From the NCBI GenBank assembly GCA_014529385.2, contig CM043966.1, forward strand, positions 110,744,048-110,808,047: a stretch of DNA of 64,000 bases, written 5' to 3'. The DNA comes from Adiantum capillus-veneris (taxonomy: Eukaryota > Streptophyta > Polypodiopsida > Polypodiales > Pteridaceae). The position numbers and the translations under genes are program-made. The notes under the pieces were generated by a model, which worked only from the letters and a program-made list of their open reading frames with translations, was not told the origin of the DNA and did no database searches. This document shows positions 1-10,628 of the stretch, in pieces (positions within the stretch are counted from its first letter, which is position 1; each line of letters opens with the position of its first letter).

Positions 1-408
1 TTTGCAGTCGAGATTACTAGAGTTTCTAAGCTTTGTGCGAAAATGAGACATAGCTCGTCGGCTCCGAAATCGAAAGAGCTTTAAAAAAAAAAAAAAAAGA
101 GTATGGAAAAAAAAAAGTTGGTGCAAGGCTTTGTCAATGTCCATATCTTTGTAGTACGAGTGGAACAACACCCATGAAGCAAAATTTGACTTCAGAATCA
201 AAATCTGCATAGTAAAAAATACACTAAAAATAGCTAAATTTTAAAAAAATTATCCCGAAAATTGTGCGCTATTTTTTTGTCCGATATCAATAAGTGTATT
301 TGAAAACCCATTATGACAAAGTTTGTCGTAGCGTAAAAAAATTTTAAATTATTTTTTAAATTTATGCCACTTGCGGATATCCCTTGAATGGCCGAAATTG
401 TTATGAAG
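1..408. other. AT-rich stretch without a recognised gene
   Basis: This leading segment has several A-runs near 86-120 and no coding pattern I recognise. It ends where the GGCCCTAGGG minisatellite begins. I assign no function. Confidence 0.6.
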
Positions 409-970
409 ACACCTCAGCCACCCCTGGGCTCACACCATAGGACGGCAATGTTGGAGGTCAAGGATCAAAGCGTGCACTCAGTTCCATTTGAAAATCCTAT
501 GTCCTAGGGTTTTCTTCTTCTATCTTGTGAGATCCTTGTGGCCCTACGGGGGCAATGTGAAAGCTTGTGGACCTAGGGCCATAGGGTGGCAATGTATAAG
601 CTCAAGAGCCATAAGTTGCCCTATATTCCATTTGGAAATCATATGGCCCTAGGGTTTAGGGGCGACAATAGATAAGCTCCAATACATAGCCCTATGTTCC
701 AATTGGAGATCCTATGGCCCTAGGTCCAAGACAATGTATAAGCTCAAGAGCCATACGTTGCCCTACTTTGTAGTTGGGGATCCTATGGCCCTAGGGTCAT
801 GGGGTGGCAATATGTAAGCTCAAGGGCCATAGGGTGCCACATGTCCCATATGGAGATTCTACTTCCCTAGGGTGGCAATGTATAAGCTCAATGGCCATAC
901 ATTGCCTATGTTCCATTCGGAAATCCTATGGCCCTAGGGTAATGGGGTGGCAATGTATAAGCTCAAGGGC

Positions 971-1420
971 CATACATTGCCTATGTTCCATTTGGAAATC
1001 CTATGGCCCTAGGGTCATGGGGTACCACATGTCCCATATAGAGATCCTATGGCCCTAGGGCCATGGGGCTGCATTGATATCTTGGCCACCCTTGAACCCA
1101 CACCCTTGAGCTTAGGGGCCTTAGGTTCTCTTATTATATGTTCTGAGATCTTGTGGCCCTAGGGCCATAGGGTGGCAATGTATAAGCTCAAAGGCCATAC
1201 ATTGCCTATGTTCCATTTGGAAATCCTATGGCCCTAGGGTCATGGGGTACCACATGTCCCATATAGAGATCCTATGGCCCTAGGGCCATGGGGCTGCATT
1301 GATATCTTGGCCACCCTTGAACCCACACCCTTGAGCTTAGGGGCCTTAGGTTCTCTTATTGTATGTTGTGAGATCTTGTGGCCCTAGGGCCATAGGGTGG
1401 CAATGTATAAGCTCAAGGGC
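971..1420. repeat. 225-bp higher-order repeat, two near-identical copies
   Basis: Copies begin at CATACATTGCC at 971, 1196 and 1421, spaced exactly 225 bp. The first two are almost identical, and the third decays after about 1,500. The close match shows a duplication younger than the divergence of the underlying ~75-bp units. Confidence 0.8.
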
Positions 1421-2193
1421 CATACATTGCCTATGTTCCATTTGGAAATCCTTTGGCCCTAGGGACATGGGGTGGCAATGTATAAGCTCAAGGGCCATAG
1501 GGTGCCACATGTTCCATATAGAGATCCTATGGCCCTAGGGCCATGGGGCTGCATTGATATCTTGGACACCTTTGACATCATGGCCATAGGTTGTCTTTTT
1601 GTATGTTTTGAAGTCTTGTGGCCCTAGGGCCATAGGGTGTCAATGCTCACACCCTTGGGCTTAGGGCCATAGGTTGTCTTTTTGTATGTTTTGAAGTCTT
1701 GTGGCCCTAGAGACATGGGGTGTCAATGCTCACACCCTTGGGCTTAGGGCCATAGGTTGTCTTTTTGTATTTTTTAAAGTCTTGTGGCCCTAGGACCATA
1801 GGGTGTCAATGTATAAGCTCAAGGGCCATACGGTGCCCTATGTTCCATTTGGAAATCCTATAGCCCTAGGGTCATGGGGTTGCAATGTATAAGCTCAAGG
1901 GCCATACATTGTCGTATGTTTCATATGCCGATCCTATGGCCCTAGGGTCATGGGGTTGCAATGTATAAGCTCAAGGGCCATACATTGTCGTATGTTTCAT
2001 TTGGAGATCTTATGGCCCTAGGGTCATGGGGTGCCATAGGATGTATATATACTTGACATGAAACTCCCTATGGCCCTAAGGCCATAGGATGTATATATAC
2101 TTGACATGAAACTCCGTGAGGTGATCTTGAGGACAAGCCTTCAGGCCTTAGGGAGCTAATATAGATCAAATATGCTTTATACCGGCATAGAGA

Positions 2194-2215
2194 GCTATGG
2201 CCCTGGGGCCATAGC
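2194..2215. repeat. 10-bp-arm inverted repeat at array edge
   Basis: GCTATGGCCC and GGGCCATAGC are perfect reverse complements separated by TG. It is the last and longest palindrome of the GGCCC array before the coding region. Confidence 0.75.
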
Positions 2216-2480
2216 AAAACAATGAGGGTTTTTTGGAAACAATGAGGGCGCCTTGTGGTCTAGGGGCCATAGGAAGTCAATATAGATCATAGAGCATAGA
2301 CGATAGAGCATAGAGCACAAAGATATTCTTAGTAGCATAGAGGGAACCCTATGACCTTCAGGCCACAGGGTGCTTCTCATGAAACACCCACATACATACT
2401 TGTTATGCTTTATGCTACGTAAATCAATATACTCTGCAAGCGGTTTGTTTAACAATTATTCTTGCAATCTTATTGCAGGT

Positions 2481-5400
2481 ATGGCTAATTTCAATCATAG
2501 TGATAGAGTGTGCATGTTTGTAGCGACACAAAAGGTTGCCATTGGGACTGTATTTGAAATAAATCCAAGTGCATATTGTTTTGGAATGCTTATTGGGGAA
2601 GGCAATGTATCGGCGTCAGTTAATTTGTGTTTTGAAAAGAAAGCACTCATCCCTTTTCCAACAATGGATGCATTGACAGTGGGAGATTCTTTTCATAGTA
2701 TTGTGAAATGGAGTAGTGGGTTGTTGCAACATATAAATGAGATGTAGTACAAAGGGGCTTCTATGCATGAGGCTGACAAAGCAGAAGGAGCATTGGATGC
2801 ACAATGTAATGGAATGAGCTACAGAGAGGTTTGGAAGGATAAGAGGGTTCAACTTTGGGATGAAAGAAAAACATATGTAGTAGCCAAAGGGGTTGTCATG
2901 TACGTGTGTCCGTTTGACTCTGTAAACTTTGGTGAGCTAGGTGAAGATAACATTGGTATTGGTATCGAAACATCCTATGCAGATGAGGCTACTATTTCTG
3001 CACAAGCTAGTGTATGCAACATTAATCTAGTTTGTTGGCCTATCAAGAGAGTGACAACTATGGATGGAAAATAATTGTTATGCTATGAGGATCTACATGC
3101 TATGCATGCGTTACAAGACATATGCATTGAATCAGCTTATTTGGTAGAGCCTATTTCAAAAAAGCAAAAATATTGCTTTGTGAATAGGAAGCCAAAAATG
3201 TCAGTGAAAGCTTCTAAGAGATCCAATCAAGCATCTCTAGCATCTGTCCAGCTTGTTTCAACCATAGATTGTTGTTCCAAAAGGTGTTGTCAATATGCCA
3301 ATCGAGATAAGGTCATGGCTATGCGCAATGAATTTTGGGGACAGAGTTTGCAAAATAGAACAAAATATGTGTATGATACAATGTTGACTGCATGGCGTGA
3401 GAACAAAACAACTACAAAGACATGCTATGTGTTTTCTTTTAATGGCAGAGAGGTTTGCAGTAGAGCTTGGTACGAAATTCATGAAATTCCAAAAACTTCA
3501 TTTTATCGTTATCGTGAACATTTTGAGAATGGGGTTAGATGCTCAGTGCATGGTAATGATGGTGTCATGAGAAAAGAAAGAGACCATACAGAAATGGGAA
3601 GGGCATTGATGCGCTCTTTTGTTGATGAAAACTCGGAGAGAATGCCACATAAGAGTAGAACCATGGAAGATGGTACTAGGAAAACTTTGCTTGCAATACC
3701 AAACACGTACAAGCAAGTAGACATTTTACATGATGTCAATAAAACACTTGACAGTATGAGTCTCAAGCCAATGTCTAGCACAACATTCAATAGGATTTGG
3801 AATACAGAGTTTGCTAATGTGACATTGTCAAAAACAAGTGAGTTTTCCAAATGTGTTGTGTGTAGTCGGATAAAGTCTCAACTAGAGTCAACAAAGGATG
3901 ACGAGATGATTGCACGTTTGAAGGATGAACGTCGAATTCACATGTTGCAACAACAAAGTTGTAGGAATGTGTACTACACCTGGCGTAAGTTCTCCCAGTT
4001 GCAAAAGGATAAGTATTTATGCATTATACATGATAAAATGGATCAAAAAAAGACAGCAATACCTAGGTTGCGTGTGAACTCAAAAGATTATGCGAATGCA
4101 TATCAATTGCAAGTATCATTAACATGTATGATAACACATGGACATGGTCATGGAATGTATGGTCACTTCTCACTTAATGGTCTATGGCTTTCAGATCCCA
4201 ATGCTACAATTGGCTCCCTTGTATTATGCATACAGAATCTGGAAAGAACAGAAAACAATGGACAAGGAGATTTATGCCATGACGGTATGCCACGCAACAA
4301 TGTAACGTTATTCAATGCATTGAACTCAAGGAGAGCTCTAGACCTCCAAAACAAAATGAAGCAAGAGCGTGAGAGGAATGCATCAACAATGACACCACCG
4401 TTGGCCATCCAGGGATGTAATGAAGAGATTGTACACATACAATCAACTTCATCTCAATGTGTTGTGGATACCATATCCACTCCTGTATTTCAAAAATTGC
4501 CTGAGAATCTTTTGCTACAGCTAGATAATTGTGCAGGAGAGAATAAAAATCGATATTTGTTTGCATACTTATCCTTGTTAGTATCAAAAGGAGTTTTCAA
4601 AACCGTGCATTTGGGATTCTTAATGGTGGGTCATACACATGAGGACATAGATGCAATGTTTAGTAGGTTCTCAGAAAGATTGCGAACAGGAATGACATTC
4701 ACTTTTCCACATCTGATGGAACATTTTCAAAAATGTGAAAGCTCAGCTCCAACACCATTTTTGATGACACAAGTTCCCGACTTTAAATCCTTTGTGCAAG
4801 GGTACATGTGTGACGGACAAGATGCTCTAGTCGGACACTCTAAGCCACTTCAATTTCGTTTCTATATGCAAGGTGAAGTCCCAGTAATGCAGTACAAAAT
4901 TCATCCCAAATCACCCGATTGGATGCCAAAGGAGTCGGGAATTGAGTTGTGGAAAAAAGATGACCATGGAAAACCAAAATTACCAACAGGCTGTCCAGAT
5001 GTGGTACCTATAGTAGACTATGTGAGGGATTAAGTCATATCTTGAATTTTGGAAAAGATGTTCTCTATTAAAGGGAAAGGACCATGAATCCACAAAATAC
5101 ATGGATCCTGTTAACACTTATTGACAAAACATAATCAATGAGCTTGAACAACCAACCAATAAACACATTGGTGAATATACAACATTTTGGCCAAAGACTG
5201 TAGGGAGTCATAGAATGCAAGAGATAGAGGAAGACAGAGATGAGTTTCAAGGATATGAAGAATTGAATGATCACTTTGTTGGTCCTCAAAGTGCAAGGCC
5301 ACAAGAGGCCTTTAGGCCTCAAATTGATGTAAGAAAAGGGGATCTTGTTCTTGTGAGACCCGCAGATCCTGAATATCCGATATGGCTAGGAGTGGCAGAG

Positions 5401-5655
5401 TCAAACGTTGATGTAGACAAATCATCTCCTAACTACAAGAAAGTTCTGATTCAGTATTGGGTACCAAAACATCGAAAACGAAATCCCACAATCCAAGAAC
5501 AGTATGAGGATTGTTGAAAAAAGAGTTGGTGCTGCAATCTTGCTGACCCAAAGCGCTGGGAGTGTGTTGATACAATTGTATGGTCATGGACTCCAAGGGG
5601 TGGAAGAAATGCGGAAACAATCAAGATCCCATCAAATGTCATGGAGAAGGCATAG
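2481..5655 (+). pseudogene. DUF8039 / DUF7869 transposon-associated gene, decayed
   Basis: The ATG at 2481 follows a pyrimidine-rich tract ending TTGCAG, so it may open an exon. The first ~90 codons resemble DUF8039 (GEGNVSASVNL, ALIPFPTMDALTVGD), a domain that accompanies plant transposase-like proteins. The large middle part carries the DUF7869 signature LDNCAGENKNRYLFAYLS followed by VGHTHEDIDAMFSRFSERL; its conserved D, N and H/D residues suggest a metal-dependent nuclease-like fold, but no activity is established. One frame runs 2481-5033 with in-frame stops TAG at 2745 and TAA at 3072. Near 5031 the coding signal moves to the +1 frame and continues through TGA at 5122 and TGA at 5515 to TAG at 5653. 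The tail holds GDLVLVRPADPEYPIWLGV and a W-rich end typical of the family. Readthrough or introns could explain single lesions but hardly all five. I call it a dead transposon gene. Confidence 0.75.
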
Positions 5656-5745
5656 GCTAGCTTAATAGGAGAAATTGAATAGCATTTCATATCTTGCTCA
5701 TTGTTTTATTTCCCCAGCTTATGTATGATTTTATGAAGTATTTTT

Positions 5746-6010
5746 AAACACCCACATAAAAATAAAAATTCTAAAAGGTGTTTCTCAACACCACCATTTT
5801 CTTGGGAATCTATCTCTTTTATGAAGTGTTTTGAAACACCCACATAAAAATAAAAATTTTAAAAGGTGTTTCTCAACACCACCATTTTCTTGAGAATCTA
5901 TCTCTTTTATGAAGTGTTTTGAAACACCCACATAAAAATAAAAATTTTAAAAGGTGTTTCTCAACACCACCATTTTCTTGAGAATCTATCTCTTTGTCAC
6001 ATTCCCAAAT
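5746..6010. repeat. 88-bp tandem repeat, three copies, with hairpins
   Basis: AAACACCCACATAAAAATAA recurs at 5746, 5834 and 5922, a period of exactly 88 bp. Each unit contains GGTGTT-TCTC-AACACC (for example 5777-5792), and the unit junction forms GTGTTT-TG-AAACAC (5826-5839). The 15-mer TGAAACACCCACATA at 5832 also occurs upstream of the gene at 2380-2394. The array lies just beyond the end of the DUF7869 pseudogene. Confidence 0.85.
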
Positions 6011-6660
6011 TAAATAAAATTTTTCCAAATTTAATGGGAAATAGGAATCCATAGGCGTTGAAATTAGTCCCAAAGTTGTGGGATTTTCCCATTTCATCTA
6101 AAATGGTGTTTTACCACGAACCAGGAGCACGAAAACCTGAACTGCACCCTCATCATTTAACCTCGGGAGGTGCACTATGTAATCGTGTTAATCTATAATG
6201 TGAGTTCGAAAGGAGGGGTTGTAAAATGCAAAAAATTTAGGCAATTTAACAGAGATACATTAAAATATGGGGTCTTTATAATCAATTTTGGAAACATTTC
6301 CTAAAATAAGGGGTCATTTTATTCATTCAAACATGTTAAAGGAGGGGTTTTTTTAATACCCTACGAACGCATGTTATATAGGGGGGTGCTGAATGGTGAA
6401 CCGCACCCCCCGAGCTCTTGACAAATTGCTATGCAACAGAACTAGACCATAGTTCTAGAGCCAAGTTTCTACATCTTCAACCCTAGTGAATATTGAAAAA
6501 TTTGACCACATCCTCTCTAGCAGTACCTGCTCTTCAAAAACTGCACCTTTGGCATCACTATCACCATCACTTCATCTTCAACCATGAGCAATTAAACGTT
6601 TTTTAGTGGGGGCACCAAAAAGTGGAGATCAGGGGGGATGGGGGAACACACCCAAAACAC
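6011..6660. other. Non-coding stretch after the DUF7869 gene
   Basis: No coding signal was recognised. The only structure is a perfect inverted repeat at 6381-6411 (separate entry) and a weaker TGCACC...GGTGCA pair near 6144-6172. The two hairpins could mark the ends of a ~270-bp MITE-like insertion, but I could not align termini or a target duplication. Confidence 0.4.
6381..6411. repeat. 9-bp perfect inverted repeat
   Basis: GGGGGGTGC (6381-6389) pairs with GCACCCCCC (6403-6411) across a 13-nt loop. No coding region or T-run follows, so I do not call it a terminator. Confidence 0.6.
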
Positions 6661-7556
6661 AACACAAGGTTTTTGGTGGACACATCAGACTGACATGTAA
6701 AAGGCGGCAAACCTTGTAGTACGCGCTCATTTTTTTGAAACAAGTGATGTAATTCAGCTAATGAGTATTCATAATTGTAATATATTTTTTCATGCCCTCT
6801 TGGCCTCTCTGAGTCTACACCCCTTGTAAGTGGCCCAATGGCCTCGGGAAAGTCCCCTTAGCTCTTAAGTCAAAACCCTTAGTTTTTGAAAACACATTAT
6901 CATTAGCAAAAAGGAGTTTTGGACGTTCAGTGTGAGAGCCTCTTGCTGCTACAATTTGTAATCCACTTTCCTCCTTGTCTAGTAGTCATAATTTATTTTC
7001 AAATAGCACATTGTGTTCTTTGTCTCTTGCTTTACAATCTAAGTGTAGTCATTCTCAATCCTGTTGTAGTTTGCAAAGTTTTGCTTGTGAGCTAAATGCA
7101 TTGATTTGAAGTCTTAAATGGTTGTTTTTCTATGTTTTGACCTTGGATAAGTGTTTCTATGCTTAAGGGGGACCTTTCCATATAGTTATGTTTTACTTTT
7201 ATGCACATTTTTTGTGATGGATCGTGATTTATGTACCTTCTCAGATGACTGCAAAACTTGGTAGGATTGTATCCTTAGGTGTTGTGATACCTCTTTTCAT
7301 TGCATTCTGAATTTGTTTGGATGCCGAAAAGATGTGATAACCTAGAGCAATGAGATCGGACATAGATTGATTTTCTGACTAGGAAGAGGTTGATTTTTCT
7401 TTTGTCGTAGTATAAATAGCCCTTTGAGTTTACTTTGGTGAGATTGACACTCTCACTAAGTCTATGTGCCCCATCCCGAGTCGCTTCCTTGCATATTGAC
7501 ATTATATTAGTTCCAAAAATCTATCCCGTAGACATCCGTCGCGGCGACCCGCTAAC
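6661..7556 (+). mobile_element. Probable 5' LTR of an Athila/Tat-like Ty3 relic
   Basis: The right edge is placed by the primer site that follows: the segment ends ...GCTAACA immediately before TTGGCGCC. A TATA-like box TATAAATAG lies at 7411-7419, about 140 bp before the end, where an LTR promoter would be. A degenerate copy of the leader palindrome (GATGGATCGTGATTTATG, 7216-7233) lies inside. The left edge is uncertain and no matching 3' LTR is visible downstream. Confidence 0.55.
7411..7419 (+). promoter_or_regulatory. TATA-like box in LTR
   Basis: TATAAATAG lies in the probable LTR, upstream of the primer site. It probably drove genomic RNA synthesis when the element was active. Confidence 0.5.
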
Positions 7557-7558
7557 AT

Positions 7559-7576
7559 TGGCGCCGCTGCCGGGGA
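7559..7576 (+). other. Primer-binding site for tRNA-Asp
   Basis: TGGCGCCGCTGCCGGGGA is complementary to the 3' end of plant tRNA-Asp with a single mismatch (C where T is expected at position 9). Athila-type plant Ty3 elements use this primer. It fixes the orientation and the LTR end. Confidence 0.8.
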
Positions 7577-8103
7577 AGTTGATCCTTCAGTGGTGAGTGA
7601 CTTAGTGTACAAAAAATCCCCTCCAAAGCTTTTGACACCCATTCCGTTTACACGTAGACAATAAAGCATTTAGACGTAGGTTTAGTGCTTAATAGAGACT
7701 GGAGTCCGAGACTAGCCAGTGCTACTCCTTATGAGCAAAGAAAACTGTGAGTGAAGTACAAGAGAGTATTTTGTTCTTTGATTTTACCATGCTTGGAAAG
7801 GCCTGTTTCACCACGCACTTTGTTGTCGTTTATGTACTGTTAAATTCATTTATGTTTTTGTATCTATTTCAATTTATAGGAGTAGGTTAAGTAACAAATT
7901 TCACCATCAATTTGGGCCAAAAGGATCAGGGAAAAAACTGTCCAAAACCTTATTTTGGTGCCGAAGACCATAACTCTGAAAAGTTGAAAAACTGATTGTG
8001 AGAGCCTCAAAGTTGAACCAAACCTAATAAAACTTGTAAAAAGGGGGATATACAAGCTTGCTAGAAACAGACTGTGCACAATTTTTCCAGTTTGCCTACC
8101 CAA

Positions 8104-9238
8104 CATGGATCGCGATCCATGTACCTTTTTGGAAAAATGAGCAAAAATCATTTCCTTTGCTTAGAATAGACTCTCAGGCATCAGAACCTTGAGTTTGGCC
8201 AGAAATAGAGTGCTAAAAGCTATTTAAATCAAGAAATTGGGCTAAGCAGAGCAAAACCTTGAAAATTGAGAAAGTTTGGAAAAACTGAACTTTTATTTGT
8301 CCAAATTCAAAAACGGGTGAGAATTGGGATCAACTAAAAGCAGGGAATGAGAAGGATAAAAAATCATGACCAGATGCTATCAAACATGGATTGCGATCCA
8401 TGTACCTGGTAGACATTTGCAAGGGAAATTTGGCCAATGTACTCTTAATTACTAAGGAAACAGCTTTTCCAAAAGGAGCCATAGCCAAAAAGTGAAAAAA
8501 CCTGACCAAAATACCAAAAAAAGAGTTGTTTGCAAAAACCCGCAAAGCAAACACAAAATCTTGCTTTTGACTTGGAAAAAGTTGGTCAAATCCAAAAAGA
8601 TTTGGGGAAGAGCATCACCATACCCTCTATCACAAACTCACAAAAGATCATGCCAAAATCTTGCCCAACATGGATCGTGATCCATGTACCTTTTTGGAAT
8701 TTTGAGATGATAATGGTAGGTAGAAAATTAATAACATTTGAAGTACTTTCTCCCAAAGAACTCTTATAAAAAAAGGTCAAAAGTTGGGCCAAAAGTGCAA
8801 AAAATAGATAAAGGGAGAAGTAGAAGAGACCCTAAAATTGAATTTTGGTTGACTAAAAAACTTCAAAACACTCAAAAACCATATAGCCAGCATCAATAGA
8901 CGAAGGACTAGCTGTGTGTCAAGTTTCATGACATTTTGGCACTGACGTACATAGATCACGATCCATGTCCCTCTGACACAATTTGACACAAAATTTGCAC
9001 CATAGTTAGAGGACATCACATGGAGTCTAGTGGCCCTTTCAAAATTAAATCTGGATATAAAAAACCAGACCAAAAGCCCAAACTTGTCAAGAACTTTGGC
9101 AAAGTGTCAGAATTCACCTAATTTCCAATCTAGAGGTCCATTTCCAGAATTTTGGTGCCATAGTACCTACTAATCATGCTGATCCTAATGGTATCAAGAA
9201 AAGTCAATTTGGATTCCCAACATGGATCGTGATCCATG
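8104..9238 (+). repeat. Five ~280-bp leader repeats with an 18-bp palindromic core
   Basis: The core CATGGATCGCGATCCATG, a perfect palindrome, occurs at 8104-8121. Variants lie at 8385-8402, 8669-8686, 8950-8967 and 9221-9238, spaced 281, 284, 281 and 271 bp. Flanks share GTACCTTTTTGG and CAAAA-rich blocks. The array occupies the untranslated leader between the primer site and the first ORF. Most variants are C to T or G to A changes at CG steps, as expected from cytosine methylation, and several remain G-U pairable in RNA. Confidence 0.85.
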
Positions 9239-9553
9239 TTCCTCTAAGTCAAAATACAAATATAATTTTATGACACAGAGAGGTAGCCATAGGAACCTAG
9301 TGGCTTTTTCAAAATTGAAATTGGACTTGAATTGTTGATGTTGTGAGTAAAATTGTGTGCTAATAAAAAAACCTCGTAAATTTTGCCGATTGAAAGCTAA
9401 AACTAACAGGAATGGATGTAAACTCACAGCTATCAAGCATTTTCTGACAGATTGTAGGTACTAAAGAATACTACCCAACAAGTAAGATCAAAACGGAGAA
9501 TTCAGGCTAGCTAATGAGGTAACTTGGTTTGGATTTTGCGATACCAATTCTTC

Positions 9554-10287
9554 ATGAATTTGCGATCAGGAAGATTGTACCAGAATAGGAATCCCAGCAT
9601 TATAGACCAAGTGAGCAATCACTCAAATGAAGGTATCGTGAATCAAAGACCACTGCATCCTTTAGAACCTATTGTAGAGGAAAGCATTTTTGACACCTTG
9701 TCAAAAAGATCATACAGCCTAATGACAGAGGACTCCAACAAGTTGAACCCTCAAGAAACAACTTCCATGAGTGTTGGTCCTTCTCGACCTGCATTTGATG
9801 AAAAATTGTTGTACTTGAAGTTTCAATTTGAAAATGTGCTTAAGGCCAAAGTCTATAAGGATGGAATGGACCGCTACTGTGTTAAGTTGGAAAAGAAGCC
9901 AAGCGAGTTCAGAGACCTTGTAGATGTGGATTATGACGGGGATGGGTATTTCAACAGAGAAGGAATGATGTACTTAGTGGTTCACAATCCCTTTATTGTG
10001 GACAAATGTGGGATGACTGGCACCAACGACAAGATAGATGAAGAGCTAGCAGATGAACCACCCAAAATGGATGAGCAAAATGTGATGCTCAGATGCACCA
10101 GACAGAGCGGCTTAATACAAACAACACTTACATGGGACTATATAAATTCAATAATGGAGAACAAACACTCTATTATAGATGTGATGAACCCCGCATCAAG
10201 GAACTGATGGACTGTAAAAAACTGTACGTTTTCACTTGCACAGAGGGGAGAAGTATTCAGGTGGTCATAATAAACAAGTATGGCTGA
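9554..10287 (+). pseudogene. Extra ORF upstream of gag in Ty3 relic
   Basis: The ORF opens with MNLRSGR at 9554 (an in-frame ATG also exists at 9524) and reads to 10,207. A second coding-like stretch in another frame covers 10,093-10,287 (LYKFNNGEQTLYYRCDEP), suggesting one frameshift near 10,090-10,130. I recognise no catalytic motif. An additional ORF before gag is known in Tat/Ogre elements, and an N-terminal extension of gag is the alternative. A degenerate paralogue of its first part lies at 19,472-19,666, which shows it was part of a multicopy family. Confidence 0.5.
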
Positions 10288-10628
10288 AAATACTCTCCTA
10301 TGAATGGTAAGGAGTTAGAACAATATACATATTTTGGGGGACCACTCCACCTGTAATACTATGTAAATTGAGAAGAGGTGAAAACCACGACTACTCACAC
10401 GAGACTAGAAACTGGGCATGTAAGCCCAGTGAGAACTAGAGTGGAAGATTCTTTTGGACATGAACAAATTTCGAACACAGGGCTTATGGGATCAACGGGA
10501 TCTAGGGCTTCTATGAACACACACACATGGTTAGTGCAGCACCTGACATGACTTACACCACTAGAATCCCTCCGACTATTACACGACATTGACTTGATAA
10601 ACATATAGAGGACAGGATACCAATTATA
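10288..10628 (+). other. Spacer or eroded start of gag
   Basis: Interrupted coding-like fragments are present in the gag direction, but no continuous frame. The true gag start is probably here and has been lost. Confidence 0.4.

Larger units (their letters stand above)
409..2350. repeat. Nested minisatellite with core ATGGCCCTAGGGCCAT
   Basis: About 1.9 kb is made of degenerate tandem units sharing the block TGGCCCTAGGG(C/T)CAT followed by GGGTGGCAATGTATAAGCTC. Several periods are nested: roughly 75 bp (GTCATGG at 1871, 1947, 2022), 83 bp (GGCCATAGG at 1582, 1665, 1748), 48 bp (ATGTATATATAC at 2041, 2089) and 225 bp (separate entry). The core ATGGCCCTAGGGCCAT is a perfect 16-bp palindrome, intact for example at 1049-1064. 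Short ORFs read through it are by-products of the repeat. The array lies directly upstream of the DUF8039/DUF7869 pseudogene, so it could be a subterminal repeat field of the same transposon; that link is inference. Confidence 0.85.

Noticed and set aside
804-1058. 84-residue ORF with internal repeats near the start
   Set aside because: It is a translation of the GGCCCTAGGG minisatellite; the peptide repeat equals the DNA repeat.
8492-9073. Several 60-98-residue ORFs on both strands
   Set aside because: They arise from the leader repeats and do not resemble a protein family.
7864-9240. Regularly spaced palindromes considered as a CRISPR array
   Set aside because: Spacing is ~280 bp, the intervening segments are related to each other, and the context is a plant retroelement leader.
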